Made by a program: the position numbers and the translations under genes
The notes under the pieces: generated by a model
What the model was told of the DNA's origin: nothing
What the model saw: the letters and a program-made list of their open reading frames with translations, nothing else
Databases searched by the model: none
Shown: in pieces, positions 12,825-23,180 of the stretch
Layout of the letters: each line of letters begins with the position of its first letter
Position numbering within the stretch: position 1 is the first letter of the stretch
Source: Membranipora membranacea
Taxonomy: Eukaryota; Bryozoa; Gymnolaemata; Cheilostomatida; Membraniporidae
Direction of reading: 5' to 3'
Assembly (NCBI GenBank): GCA_914767715.1
Contig: OU612072.1
Coordinates: forward strand, 13,146,001 to 13,206,000
Length of the DNA stretch: 60,000 bases

Positions 12825-13957
12825 TGCAATAATAAATCAAAAAGATAATTTATGTCTACCCGCGGTAAACAGAGTATTGCATTGGACACAAGTTACAGAT
12901 GCAAGGGAGCAAATGTGGCAACAATACAAATATGAACAACGTAAGGATACAAGGTAGAGAACAGAAATGAATCCCTAATTGTCCTTATCCTTACAACACA
13001 AATTGATATTCAATTCCAATGAGGTGGAGTTGGATTATCCACCCCCAAGCTAACTGAATATCACACAAGAACAAGTTGCTTAGAGACACTGGGCACACCC
13101 CAGTACCTTAAAGCAATACACAAATGCAATGCAAGCAATCACTGTGCAAAATCAGTTCCTATTCAATGATTATACACTGGGCATAAGTCTGAATAATCAT
13201 GTTTATAACTTCATCATTCCGCTTTATACAATGAGTATACTACATTCCTGGCAAAATTATGCAACTATTATTCAATGTATGGTATAAGTAGACAACTTAT
13301 TCAATTCAATTGTAATTATACAATGTAGGTATAACTTCATCTATTTATACAATCTTTATCCCACATGGAATAAGCTCTGAATAGGAACCGATTTTGCGCA
13401 GTGAATGCAAACTCAATACAAACTGCAAAAATATTCTCAAGGATGTTTTTTTGAAAATAAGTTTTTAAGCAGTTTTATACAAAAATCTCTGGCAGAACCG
13501 GATTGTGACTTTGGTTATGTTGGTTTGATTGGTACTAAGCACTTCCCAATCTCCTACACCTAATCACATACAGCTCAACACCTAGTCCACCTATGCTACA
13601 CCTAACAGTAACAACTGCGTGTTAACGGTGCAAAACTCCCCTAGACTCCTCCTTAAAAACCCTTGTAATAGTAAGGGCATGTGGAGTAGTCCTATCACAA
13701 GGTTTGTTGTCATGTTTTCATACATGTACTTTGTACATGTATCTTGGAGTTGTCCTCTCTGTACATACTAAGGAGTTACCATCAGCTACCCTGACCTATA
13801 TATGACAGAGACTGACTTGACCGTGACCTTGATTGAAGAGACACACATGGGCACTTGTCTACTGACTTTCATGGTGAGTGGACTGCCTTGCCATCTTGCC
13901 ATCTTGCCATCTTGCCATCTTGATTAGAACCCAACTTCGCCACAAATTGAGCAGGTG
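12825..13957. other. Non-coding stretch containing a foldback element
   Basis: No gene. It holds the foldback at 13130-13409 and a five-unit CCATCTTG tandem at about 13888-13922. On the minus strand, between the 2-kb repeat and the Gag-like frame, there is a string TGGCGAAGTTGGG (near 13930-13943) that begins with TGG like a retrotransposon primer-binding site. I could not match it to a tRNA. Confidence 0.45.
13130..13409. repeat. Foldback / MITE-like inverted repeat
   Basis: The left arm at 13130-13165 and the right arm at 13378-13409 are inverted copies of each other with few mismatches; both carry CGGTTCCTATTCA-like and GCGCAAAATC-like blocks. The 210-bp interior is AT-rich and itself weakly self-complementary. 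No transposase is encoded. The structure fits a non-autonomous foldback element or an ageing palindrome. Confidence 0.6.
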
Positions 13958-16000
13958 TGTGATCCCAGGTTATGGAGTCACCACATTAACTCTCCGCTAC
14001 TGAGATCTGTGCTCAAGAGCTCGGTATGATGACTCTCACTCTGTGACACTGACTTATTTACATGCGATCTCTCAAGAGCATGCCTTTTAATTCTTATCAA
14101 GTTTAACATCAAACGCAATTCAACATAAACAATGCATGTCATACTTTCTAGTCAATGATGCCATGCATGTTGGATTTAATTCATTTAACTCAATTAGTTG
14201 ATGGTATAGATAATCCAACCAAATGTTATACTGTGCCATTGTTAAATAATATGGCAAGTTCTATTTCCCTATAAATATCACTAACGTACAATAAATGAAA
14301 ATATTATGATAACAACTCGTAAAACTTTCATGTTTTAGAAACTGACCTGTCTCAAAAAGAAGTTGCAAACAAAGAGCGCTGCTTGTCGACCAGAGGGTCG
14401 CCAAACAGATCATGAATTTCAATAGACAACAATGTTCTTAAATACTATGAACCGAGACAAATTACAAAACTGCTGACGTCAATAAGCAAAAAAACAGGTT
14501 TTAAACACAATTTTCAATTACCGCAAAAAGAGGGTTGATCGGCCGCAAGAGTGGGTTGATCCAGGGTTGATCGGCCGCAAGTGTTGGTTGGTGTAAGTTA
14601 GATATCATGCTAATCCTGGATTATCTCTGTTGGCGCCACCTTCACTGCATTGTCATGGTTGTCATGGTTCTGGCGTTAAGGTGGCACCGGTGTTAAGATT
14701 AGAATTTAGATTTGAATATATTTGCACATCTCCGATTCGAGGTGATATGCACCGGCTGGTAACTGCGTGTCCTCAAGTCAAGGTTTGAGTGCACTGACGA
14801 TGATGCTGGCAAAGATATTGGATGTTGTTATTGTGTCGGATGTTGGTATAGACAATTCTCCTATTTGCTGCTGTGTATGCGACATCTGCACTCCCTTAGT
14901 TGCAATCGTCCTCGATTGTTATGACATGCTATCTGCTCCCTGCTATTGATGCGACATCTGCATTTCCTTAGTTGCAATCGTCCTCGATTGATATGGCATG
15001 TTATCCGCTCCCTGCTATTGATGCGACATCTGCATTCCCTTAGTTGCAATCGTCCTCGATTGTTATGACATGTTATCCGCTCTCTGCTATTGATGCAACA
15101 TCTGCATTTCCTTAGTTGCAATCGTCCTCGATTGTTATGACATGTTATCCGCTCCCGCTATTGATGCGACATCTGCATTCCCTTAGTTGCAATCGTCCTC
15201 GATTGATATGGCATGTTATCCGCTCCCTGCTATTGATGCGACATCTGCATTCCCTTAGTTGCAATCGTCCTCGATTGTTATGACATGTTATCCGCTCTCT
15301 GCTATTGATGCGACATCTGCATTCCCTGGCTGCGATTGTCCCCGATCGCCGTGACATGTCACATGATTTGACAAGTCGTCTGCTTCCTGCAGTCCGTAAC
15401 ATTATGGCTAGCCTGGGTACTGGAGGTCGCCTACCTCTCTCAGCGTTTTTTCTCCTCTGTTTCTGCTTGTCCTGGCGCTCCGGATTGGTATGGTGCATCT
15501 GACGCTCCACTGACTCCGCTCCCTCCTTGTTAGTTTCCAGCTGCTCCAGGTCATCTTGTCCACCTTGTGTTCCTGGTTGTCCATCCTAACCATTGAATTC
15601 CACATCTCTAGGTTGTCATGTCCACCTTGTTTTCCTGGTTGTCCATCCTAACCATTGAATCCCACATCTCTAGGTTGTACAGTACAACTTTAGGTGTGCT
15701 AGCAGCTCCTAAAAAATCCGCTCACGGGCTCTAACCATAAGCCTCGTCAAGTATTGTCCTGCTCACTTCCTGCTCAATATCTGCCCTGTTGCAAGTCTAA
15801 ATTGACCTGCTTTTGTCAACATTTTGTCACCTGAAACTATATATATTGTGTCACTAGATGCAATTCATTGCAAAAGGTGACACCGGAAAAGACACACGGG
15901 TTTCTTTCAATGATAAATTACCTTGCACTCACTTCATAATAATATAACTGTATTCAATTTAATCATTTATTTCTAGATATACACACCAAGGAGTAAAACT
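13958..16000. repeat. 2-kb interspersed repeat, copy A (intact)
   Basis: It begins at the block GATCCCAGGTTATGGAGTC and ends at ACACACCAAGGAGTAAAACT; the same start and end blocks bound copy B. It contains conserved blocks (GAGCGCTGCTTG..CGACCAGAGGGTCGCC, repeated GGTTGATCGGCCGCAAGAG) and then a satellite array. Copy A touches copy B head to tail at position 16000. The size and the Gag-like fragment upstream on the minus strand suggest a long terminal repeat, but a clean TG...CA pair is not established. It contains CCTCTG at 15454-15459, which matches the Polinton target in copy B. Confidence 0.85.
14890..15350. repeat. 72-bp tandem satellite, about 6.5 units
   Basis: The block GTTGCAATCGTCCTCGATTG recurs at 14899, 14971, 15043, 15115, 15186 and 15258, giving a period of 71-72 bp, with a degenerate unit at about 15330. 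Units differ by a few substitutions. The array sits inside repeat copy A and is much longer than in copy C, which has a single unit. Confidence 0.95.
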
Positions 16001-16964
16001 GTGGGATTCCGGGTTATGGAGTCACCACATTAACTCTTCGCTACTGAGGTCTGTGCTCACAAGTTCGGTATGATGATTCTCACTATGTGACACTGACTTA
16101 TTTACATGCGACCTCAAGAGATCAAACACTTGACTCAAGAGCATGCCTTTTAATTCTGATCAAGTTTAACATCAAACGCAATTCAACTTAACAATGCATG
16201 TCTTATTTCTACAAGTTATACTTTCTAGTTGCCATGATTGCTCAATTTAATTCATTTAACTAAATTAGTTGACGATATAAATAATCCAACCAAGTGTTGT
16301 ACTGTGCCATTATCAAATAATAAGGCAAGTTCTATTTCCCTATAAATATCACTAATGTACAATGAAAGAAAATATTATGATAAAAACTGTAAAACTTTCA
16401 TGTTTAAAAACTGACCTGTCTCCAGAATGAAGTTGCAAACAAAGAGCGCTGCTTGACGACCAGAGGGTCGCCAAACAAATCAATCTTTCCATTGGTGAAC
16501 CATGCTCTTATATAGCATGGTTCCAAACACATTAAAAAACTGCTGACGTCAATAAGCAAAAAAACAAGATTTAAACACAATAATCAATTACCGCAAAAGG
16601 AGGGTTGATCGGCCGCAAGAGTGGGTTGATCGGCCGCAAGAGTGGGTTGATCGGCCACAAGAGTTGGTCGGTGTAAGTTAGACATCATGCTAATTCTGAA
16701 TTGTCTCTGCTGGTGCCACATTTACTGCATTGTCATGGTTGTCACGGTTCTGGCGTTAGGGTGGCACCGGTATTAAGAATAAAGTTTAGATTTGCATATA
16801 TTTGCATATCCCCGATTCGAGGTGATATGTACTGGCTGGTAACTGCGTGTCCTCAAGTCGAGGTTTGAGTGTACTGATGATGATGCTGGCTCAGATATTG
16901 GATGTTCTTATTGTGTCTGATGTTGATATAGAAATTATCCTGTTTGCTGCTGTAGATGCGACAT

Positions 16965-17400
16965 ATGCACCCCCTGGTTGCAATCGTCCTCGATTGCTAT
17001 GACAATCCTTTGATCTGATGTGTGGATGCGACATCTGCACCCCCCTGGTTGCAATCGTCCTCGATTGCCATAACAATCCTATGAGCTGATGTGTGGATGT
17101 GACATATGCACCCCCTTGGTTGCAATCGTCCTCGATTGCCATCACATTATCTGGCATCTAGGTGCAACATCTGCACCCCCCTGGTTGCAATCGTCCTCGA
17201 TTGCTATGAGAATCCTATGATCTGATGTGTGGATGCGACATATGCACCCCCTTGGTTGCAATCGTCCTCGATTGCCATCACATTATCTGGCATCTAGATG
17301 CAACATCTGCACCCCCTTGGGTGCAATCGTCCTCGATTGCTATGACAGGTTTTCCGCTCCCTGCTATTGATGTGACATCTGCATTCCCTGGTTGTGATCG
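16965..17400. repeat. 65-71 bp tandem satellite in copy B
   Basis: GTTGCAATCGTCCTCGATTG recurs at 16977, 17048, 17119, 17184 and 17255, with a variant at 17320. The spacing alternates between 71 and 65 bp, which shows two unit types arranged in a higher-order pattern, unlike the uniform 72-bp array in copy A. Confidence 0.9.
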
Positions 17401-17516
17401 TCCTTGATCGCCGTGACATGTCAAATGATCTGACAAGTCATCTGCTTCCTGTAGTCTCGTAACATTATAGCTAGCCTGGGTACTGGAGGTCGCCAACCTC
17501 TCCCAGTGTTCTTTAT

Positions 17517-17522
17517 CCTTTG
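17517..17522. repeat. Polinton target-site duplication, left
   Basis: CCTTTG immediately before the left terminal repeat. The identical hexamer follows the right end at 34284-34289. A 6-bp duplication is the known signature of Polinton integrase. Confidence 0.95.
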
Positions 17523-17587
17523 AGTAGTATGAGTAGCCTCTCTATGCGAAGCAGAAGTAGCATGGTATCGTGTTAGCATGGTAGCAT
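17523..17587 (+). repeat. Polinton left terminal inverted repeat
   Basis: 65 bp starting AGTAGTATGAGTAGCCTCTC, identical to the reverse complement of 34219-34283. Similarity continues for roughly 30 bp further with mismatches. GTAGCATGGTAGCAT-type short units form its inner end. Confidence 0.96.
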
Positions 17588-17710
17588 AGTAGTAAGGTAG
17601 TGTCAATTACGCATAGCGTCTGAAATAAGCATTGAATCTGTTGATTTATATGGGGGGGGGGCATGATCTATCTTGTGCAAAAGAAGTAACTCATATTTTT
17701 TTTTATGTCA

Positions 17711-17716
17711 TTTATT
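17711..17716 (-). terminator. Candidate polyadenylation signal for the minus-strand block
   Basis: TTTATT on the plus strand reads AATAAA on the minus strand. It lies about 75 bp beyond the end of the protease frame, where the leftward transcript should end. Such hexamers are common in AT-rich DNA, so this is a positional inference. Confidence 0.35.
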
Positions 17717-17725
17717 ACAGTGTAG

Positions 17726-17769
<44 letters not shown>

Positions 17770-17770
17770 A
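17726..17770. repeat. (TA)n(TG)n microsatellite
   Basis: About 12 TA units followed by about 9 TG units, inside the Polinton left end and beyond the protease gene. Confidence 0.95.
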
Positions 17771-17790
17771 TTAATGTGTATAAAATACGA

Positions 17791-18279
17791 TTACCAAAAA
17801 GAATCATCGGCGATATATAGTTTGTTTGTATTGTGTAGTTCTTGCCTATATTTGTTGCCTATGTAATTGAATACGAATGCATCATTAGAATAAGTATCAC
17901 CAGCATCGTTTAACAATTCTAAGATATGAGGCAAAGAAAAACCTTTTGCAAAATGTGATAAAAAAAATATTCAGTATTGACCGCATATAGTTGAAAATAG
18001 CGTTTGTATTTGTTTGTTGTTATAATCCCAATAGTTACATGTATCAAGAACGGTTCTAACAGATTTTAATCTCAAAGGTGGGTACCCATAGCTGTCAAAG
18101 TAGACTCCGTTGTTATGTCTGTCTTTAGCAAAACATACCCAATGCATACCAGGGTCTTTGTGGGGCATTGTGTTCACCACTGCACAGCATGGATATGTAT
18201 GTATAGCTTCTCTTGGTATTTTATCGCTAGCAAAAACTCCCAAATAATTGATGTTATGAAGCGTTTGTTCATTTTCTTT
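17791..18279 (-). pseudogene. Adenain-like cysteine protease (PRO) with a stop near the active site
   Basis: The frame opens just after the major capsid frame ends and runs about 162 codons, against about 200 for adenovirus protease. Visible motifs: GMHWVCF with the catalytic His, FDSYGYPP with the acidic partner, then an oxyanion Gln in NKQIQTLFSTICGQY with the nucleophile Cys. A TGA at 17971-17973 follows four codons after that Cys, at a position where related proteases usually have another Cys; the same frame then stays open to TAA at 17791. No ATG is found in frame upstream, so the start is uncertain. The protease matures capsid proteins in the particle. The family call is firm; inactivity is inferred from the stop. 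Confidence 0.85.
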
Positions 18280-19585
18280 TCAACACTTTAGTACTGCTCT
18301 GTTTTTGTCAACTTTGATTGATCCATCATACTCGCTGTAGACTACGAGGCTGACTGGTCTTGCAAGAGCCCGTGCAAATTTGAGCTCTAAACGGATATTT
18401 TCCTTTCTTTATAACATGATAGAATCCTTCCTCACCCATATCGGGTGTCAAATCCCATGCAAGAAGTGTGTAACCATTTTCATATTCAGACCGATTGATG
18501 TCTATTCCAGAATCATTGAACATTCTTCCAGTTGCTTTGTAAAGTGAAAAATAGTTCCGAAGTGTGGAGTGGTTAGCAAAATCTGAGACATATGGGTTTT
18601 GTGGAACCATTTTTCCATCTACCATCAATGAGCTATATTTTAAGCCGTAGTTTTGAAAGTAGTTGAAAGGGTTTTTGTTGTATACTCCATCGAAAGAATC
18701 TGCATCAACTAACCCGATGATTATTCTCTTTGGTAACATGCCTTCATATAAATTTTCCTCATTCCAAGCAAGAGCTCCGCCAGCAATATTATAACTCTTC
18801 ATCTCGACTCTCTTGATTGGATAGGTAGCTTGGTGTCCTTTTTTATCTAGCATCTCAATATGTGTTAGGCTAATGCCCTTGTTGACTCTAATTTTTCTTA
18901 CTAATAAGGAGGCATGCATAATTTTAAGCTTGAAAGTTGCATCAGCAGCAGCCATCAATACAAAGCTATCAGGGTTTCTAACCATTTTAATGTTCAAGTC
19001 AACTCCATTAAGCAAGTAACGCTTTTGGAAAAACATATCCGCATGCAATCTGCATATCAATGGTACTGTTTTACTGTCAGCTGTAAATGCTCGCCTGGCG
19101 ACTAATCCTGTGTTAGCGACAGCAATATTATCCATTTCAACTGCTTTGTCTTTTGCATATAATGCTAGAGAAAGCTGAGAATCTTTTGCCTCTCTACAGT
19201 AGCTCAACAGAGTCTCTATGTATGCACGGTAGTGGTAGAGGTTGGATGAGTCAGAAACTAAAGTATCATTCATAGTAACATCTACCTGTTGAATCAAGCT
19301 GTGAGCTAATAGGTTTATCGGCCCAACAACAGCGTCATCAGCTATATTGGTACAATCATTATTGGTAATTTTTGATTCCAGGTAAAGGTATGTAGAGTTT
19401 AAGTCAACGTAATAACTGCTGTCACCTGACACCCTAAATTTGATAGGACTTGAATCATTGAGAGATGTGATCGGGAGATGTTCAATGAACAACCCTTCTT
19501 CAAGAGCAGCAGAGGTTGGAAGCTCACTAAATAAATCAAGTTCAGGTTTTGCGGCTAAGCAACTGTGTTCTGCAATGAAAGACAT
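18280..19585 (-). pseudogene. Major capsid protein (double jelly-roll MCP), frameshifted C terminus
   Basis: 419 codons are open from ATG at 19585 to 18326. Conserved Polinton MCP features are visible: a region around residues 90-130 with LAHSLIQQVDVTMNDTLV and YRAYIETLL, a middle segment with LICRLHADMFFQKRYLLNG, and a late ENGYTLLAWDLTPD box. The protein forms the hexons of an icosahedral capsid. At about 18385 the reading slips: the adjacent frame carries a plausible C-terminal strand (ARPVSLVVY) and ends at 18280, whereas the annotated frame ends in an unrelated basic tail. The start ATG overlaps the stop of the preceding gene (TAATG), as in compact viral genomes. Best-preserved gene of the element. 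Confidence 0.9.
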
Positions 19586-20022
19586 TATTCAAATATGTCT
19601 CTCCTCTTAAGCTTTCTGGTTCTGCGTTTCTTCACTGTTCGCTGGTTAATGGCAGCAGTGCTGTTAGTTCGTTTTCTTTTATTACCTCTGACTCGTTTTG
19701 TTATCTGTCCAATGGAGTTGTCTAGGACTTCTCTTCCTGCTAGCTGTACATTTTTTTTCATAGACTGCTTGAAATTTTCCCCACTCAGAACATCTTTTGC
19801 TATATTTAATCCGGAGCTAAGAGCTGTTTTACCGATACTTTAAGCACCCATCTTCACTAAAGGCATAGCTGCCTTGAATAAACCGCTGAAGATCCCACCC
19901 AAACCGTACCCGGTTTGATATCTTTGCCCCTTGAACACAGTGACCCGGCCTCGACCCGTTTGATTGTAGAACTCAGAGTAAGCATTGTCATGTTCACCAT
20001 CATTAATTGAAATGACTTTCAT
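19585..20022 (-). pseudogene. Small basic virion protein (pVI/pX-like), one in-frame stop
   Basis: 145 codons in one frame, interrupted by a TAA after residue 60 (about 19840-19842). The N-terminal part has GRGRVTVFKGQRYQTGYGLGG followed by a hydrophobic IFSGLFKAAMPLV segment, the pattern seen in small Polinton/adintovirus virion proteins thought to resemble adenovirus pVI/pX. The C-terminal part ends in clusters of Lys/Arg, fitting DNA binding. Its stop overlaps the MCP start and its own start lies 1 bp from the minor capsid stop, so it belongs to the capsid gene block. The precise functional label is tentative. Confidence 0.7.
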
Positions 20023-20023
20023 C

Positions 20024-20773
20024 TTATGACAGTATCAAAGGTTCAACTCTTCTGAAATCGAGTGTTAAGATTGTGCGCCCACTGGAGAATGGAACACGCT
20101 CACCGTAATCAGTATATATAAACACACTAATCTGATTGATCTTTTTTGTCCTAACAGGTAGGTATTGAACTTTAATGAAGTTGTTGTGCTGTACAGACCA
20201 ATGATCTCCGGTTATAGGTATATAGCGAAGCAAGTTAGTCTCAACATCTCCAACAATAGAGGATGAAACAACATCTGAATAAATCATAATGTTATGGAGC
20301 TTTGGTAGTTTAGGATTCGGGTATGATACATTTGATCCAGCTACTTCTGCGGTCTTATCCCCGAGTAATACATCTAGGGATGGTGAGTAATCAATTTTTT
20401 CTATCGACTGGTGAAATTGCTGAGGTGAAACTTTGAGCAAAACTGTTTGAGCACATTTGTCGTGTATAAACTTGACTGCCTTCTGTATGAGTTTTGAGGG
20501 TAACAGCTGATTAATGGTTTCACATAGCTCTCCCAAATTACCGTAGTAACCATCAGGTATAGATACAATAGTTTCAGTGTTGTCTTTCTTGGTGATAATT
20601 ACATGAGCGTCTTTAACATTCGACCAAGATTTGTAAAAAGAGATCTCCAATAATCCAACCTCACAAGAGCCTTTTGAGAAATCAAGGTAAGATGGTAACT
20701 TGACTGTATATTCAGCTATAGAATTATTTGGATAATGCTTCATAGAAGCGTTACTTGGTAACAGAACACGCAT
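20024..20773 (-). CDS. Minor capsid protein (penton-like, single jelly-roll)
   Basis: 249 codons, no internal stop. The N terminus shows the conserved series LPSNASMKHYPNNSIAEYTVKL then GSCEVGLLEISF, which is diagnostic for the Polinton minor capsid family. The middle has the IPDGYYGNLGEL segment, and the C-terminal part (VFIYTDYGERVPFSSG) has a pattern shared with these proteins. It would form pentons at the capsid vertices. It lies between the integrase and the pVI-like gene. This is one of the few genes in the element that still reads through completely. Confidence 0.87.
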   Translation of the reverse strand: MRVLLPSNASMKHYPNNSIAEYTVKLPSYLDFSKGSCEVGLLEISFYKSWSNVKDAHVIITKKDNTETIVSIPDGYYGNLGELCETINQLLPSKLIQKAVKFIHDKCAQTVLLKVSPQQFHQSIEKIDYSPSLDVLLGDKTAEVAGSNVSYPNPKLPKLHNIMIYSDVVSSSIVGDVETNLLRYIPITGDHWSVQHNNFIKVQYLPVRTKKINQISVFIYTDYGERVPFSSGRTILTLDFRRVEPLILS

Positions 20774-20806
20774 AGTTTGTGAAATGAGAGTATTTTATTA
20801 TTGTAT

Positions 20807-21930
20807 TCAATTCTTATAATCGTCAATTAAATCTTTTTTGTCTATCCATGAATCAAAATCTGGAGAGTAGCTACTCCACCTGACAAGATATTGTATTTTA
20901 CCACCCACATTACGTTTATCAATAATTTTTTCTATTTTGTATACATTATCTTTTACCGTCACCGGTTGTAACTCTTCTCTGTAGAAGGTACCTTGCAGTA
21001 GATCACCATTATCATCACTTAGTGTATATACCACAGGATCTGTTTGCTTTGCTTCGGTGATTTTGAACAGCTCTTCACTCCATACTGGCAAATAAGACTT
21101 GGAGAAAATTGTTTGGAGATTCGCACCCTCTGTCCTTTTTTCAACAGCTTTGTTTGGGTTGAAAGATTGGGTCCATCTTTTGTGTAGACATCTTGCCATA
21201 TGTGTTCTTGATTATTTAAGTTAACCTGGTTTGGTGAAACTCCTATTGTTCTGTGTTTAGTATTAGTGTAAGATTTTATTATGTCTTGAAGAACGTCTAC
21301 ATATCTTAGACCATTGCTATGGGTAAAGTACCTGTATATTTTTTGTTTAATGGTATGTATAGCTCGCTCTACAACTGAAGCCTTTGTATCTCTGTTGTAT
21401 GTATGGTAGTGATGGATGCCGTAACCTAGCATGAGTGTTTTGAAATGTTAGTTAAAGAATTCTCGTCCTTCATCTGTCTGCAGTTTGGTTGGTGATTGAG
21501 TATTTTGCGTTAGTATATCCTGGAATGCCTTGGTAACAGTCTCACCTGATTTGTTTTTTATCAGATTACAAAAAATCTTTTTGCTAAAAACGTCAATCAC
21601 GATCAAAATTTATCTGTTGTGGTCATTGTGTTTCTCTGTGTTAGACATATCAGCAAGATCAGCTTGCCATAATTGGTTGACACCTGAGCAGATGAATTTC
21701 CTATGCTTGAATTCTTTTCTCGCAGGTTTATGAAGGGTGTAAGTATCTGTTTTCTGTAGCCAATCCTTTACATTTGATGCTTTAACTTTGTTTTTTAATG
21801 CATTAGTTAGACGGTTTTGACCACCTAGGCTTCCAGAGTTTTGTGGGTCAAAATATGACTTTGCTGGTTCATCTAACCCTTTTTCCTTTGGTTTTCTTCG
21901 GCGAGTTCAATAAATCAGAGATATTACTGG
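20807..21930 (-). pseudogene. Retroviral-type integrase with chromodomain-like tail
   Basis: The minus-strand frame from about 21930 downward shows an N-terminal YFDPQNSGSLGG box, a zone ending in LHKPARKEF, the core with LWQADLADM (first Asp) and TDEGREF (second Asp), and a DTKASVVERAIHTIK segment (catalytic Glu). A tail at 20820-20925 with YKIEKIID, YLVRWSSY and DSWI is typical of a chromodomain fold. Breaks: TAA at 21610-21612, TAA at 21448-21450, and a frameshift near 21115. The protein would cut and join the element ends, producing the observed 6-bp duplication. All catalytic residues are visible but split by stops. Confidence 0.88.
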
Positions 21931-22030
21931 TTTTAATCTCTCGACCAGCGATACTGATTTCACCCTTTTTGTTGAAGGTTATTCTGTTTCTCTCTCTCAA
22001 ACCGTCCAAAACTTTGTTTGCCTTTGATTT

Positions 22031-22345
22031 CTACGGTTTTGGTACCCCCATGACAGGATCATGTTCAGGTTGTTTTTGAATTTGTTGTTGCTCAGTTTTC
22101 AGAGATTGATTCTTGTTTAAGTTCACAGTTTCTCTTAAAGACTGAAATTTAGAGAGGGTCTGGTTGTATAAATCTACTTTCTCATCTTCTGTGAGAGAAT
22201 TGTCTTTGATGATATTTTCCATTTTCTTGTCCAAACCTTCAATTTCTTTTCGCACTAGAGGTTTTATCCGTTGTTCAAAACTCTCGTCTTTATTCTCTTT
22301 CAGTTGAGATGCATCAACTAGGTAGAATTTCTTTGCATGATCCAT
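22031..22345 (-). CDS. Charged coiled-coil protein of the Polinton block, unknown role
   Basis: 104 codons, rich in Lys/Glu, with a predicted helical segment around IEGLDKKMENIIKD and EDEKVDLYNQTLSKF. Similar small proteins with an LDKxM...LYNQxL pattern sit next to the integrase in other Polintons as far as I recall, but I know of no assigned function. The ATG at 22345 lies 2 bp from the stop of the next upstream gene. The last residues may continue in another frame beyond 22031. Confidence 0.6.
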   Translation of the reverse strand: MDHAKKFYLVDASQLKENKDESFEQRIKPLVRKEIEGLDKKMENIIKDNSLTEDEKVDLYNQTLSKFQSLRETVNLNKNQSLKTEQQQIQKQPEHDPVMGVPKP

Positions 22346-22347
22346 GC

Positions 22348-22683
22348 TTACCCCTTTGACGGAAATATAGTTTTTATCAGCGGTCCCAACACTGAATCTA
22401 TCAACGGAGCGAGTAACGCCCCAAGAAATCCTCCTTTTTGAACGAGAACCTTTTTACTTTTTGCAGTAGTCTTTTTATCAGCAATCTTTCTGATGTGGTT
22501 TTTAAGCTTATCCTTGTCAGAATGTCTCAAATCAATGTTTCCGTTTAAGATGTTATGACAAATGTCTGATATGCAATGAAATAGCTCAGTTTTCCCCTTA
22601 GATAATATAGCCTTAGCTGTGGCTTTGTCACACTTTGCTAAGCAGAGTAATATTGGTGTATACCGCTTAAGCCTGTTAGTCAT
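22348..22683 (-). CDS. Small protein with hydrophobic C-terminal segment, unknown role
   Basis: 111 codons, intact. The N-terminal two thirds is basic and helical; it contains LCLAKCDKATAKAIL and ends in a Lys-rich stretch. Then comes VLVQKGGFLGALLAPLID and VLGPLIKTIF, a Gly/Leu/Ile-rich amphipathic or membrane-active tail. The QKGGFLGxLL pattern is recurrent in Polinton small proteins. A membrane-disrupting or virion-core role is an inference from composition. Its start overlaps the end of the ATPase frame by a few bases. Confidence 0.6.
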   Translation of the reverse strand: MTNRLKRYTPILLCLAKCDKATAKAILSKGKTELFHCISDICHNILNGNIDLRHSDKDKLKNHIRKIADKKTTAKSKKVLVQKGGFLGALLAPLIDSVLGPLIKTIFPSKG

Positions 22684-23180
22684 GGTGCTTCACTCTTGGC
22701 GTAGTCTTTATCAATGAGCTTGCCTGTGAGCGTGGCAGATATATAAAGCTTTTATCATCTGGAAATATTCCTGTCCTTATCCGGAGCAGGTCATGTGTTT
22801 CTTGACATAAATCGATGAGGACTTTTTTTAAATAGATTTTGTGTGATAAATATGACAGAAGCATTTCGGTGGTGACTGACTCTTGTAAACAATTGTTCCA
22901 TTTTTTCGTCAACTTCATGAATTTGGTCATCTAGTATAATAAGATTACGTGTAGAGGTATCGAGTGTGTCAATGTCTAACATTCCTCTATGGAACTCAAC
23001 ATTCTGTAAATATTCATAACCTTTCTGCCATTCAGTGTAACAAAAATTGACTTTTTGTGGTTCTGGTTGAATTGTTTTAGATGCTGTTTGTAAAAGTTTG
23101 ATCACAAATGAAGTCTTTCCAGCCCGACTCGGTGCCGCAATGATCATTGAAAAGGTGTGTTTGAGAGGTAACGCAGTCAT
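22676..23180 (-). pseudogene. HerA/FtsK-type genome-packaging ATPase with internal deletion
   Basis: From ATG at 23180 the protein shows a Walker A motif (APSRAGKTSF, residues 16-25) and a Walker B motif (LIILDDQI, about residues 77-84), followed by the sensor-like VIFITQNLF. These are the marks of Polinton/NCLDV packaging ATPases that pump DNA into capsids. After MSRN, about residue 127, the frame is lost, and the next recognisable piece (LLRIRTGIFPDD) is in another frame only a few bases later. In intact relatives some 50 or more residues lie between these two pieces, so a deletion with frame change is inferred here (about 22795-22800). Confidence 0.87.

Larger units (their letters stand above)
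16001..17522. repeat. 2-kb interspersed repeat, copy B, left part
   Basis: It starts GTGGGATTCCGGGTTATGG directly after copy A and follows copy A block by block until CCTTTG at 17517-17522, where the Polinton begins. The remainder of copy B resumes at 34284. Three GGTTGATCGGCC units occur here near 16600-16650. Confidence 0.9.

Noticed and set aside
14890-15350. CRISPR array, because of regular repeats
   Set aside because: Units are contiguous 72-bp satellites without unique spacers, in animal DNA.
19565-19843. Plus-strand frame of 92 codons with Leu/Phe-rich sequence
   Set aside because: Antisense of the basic C-terminal half of the pVI-like gene.
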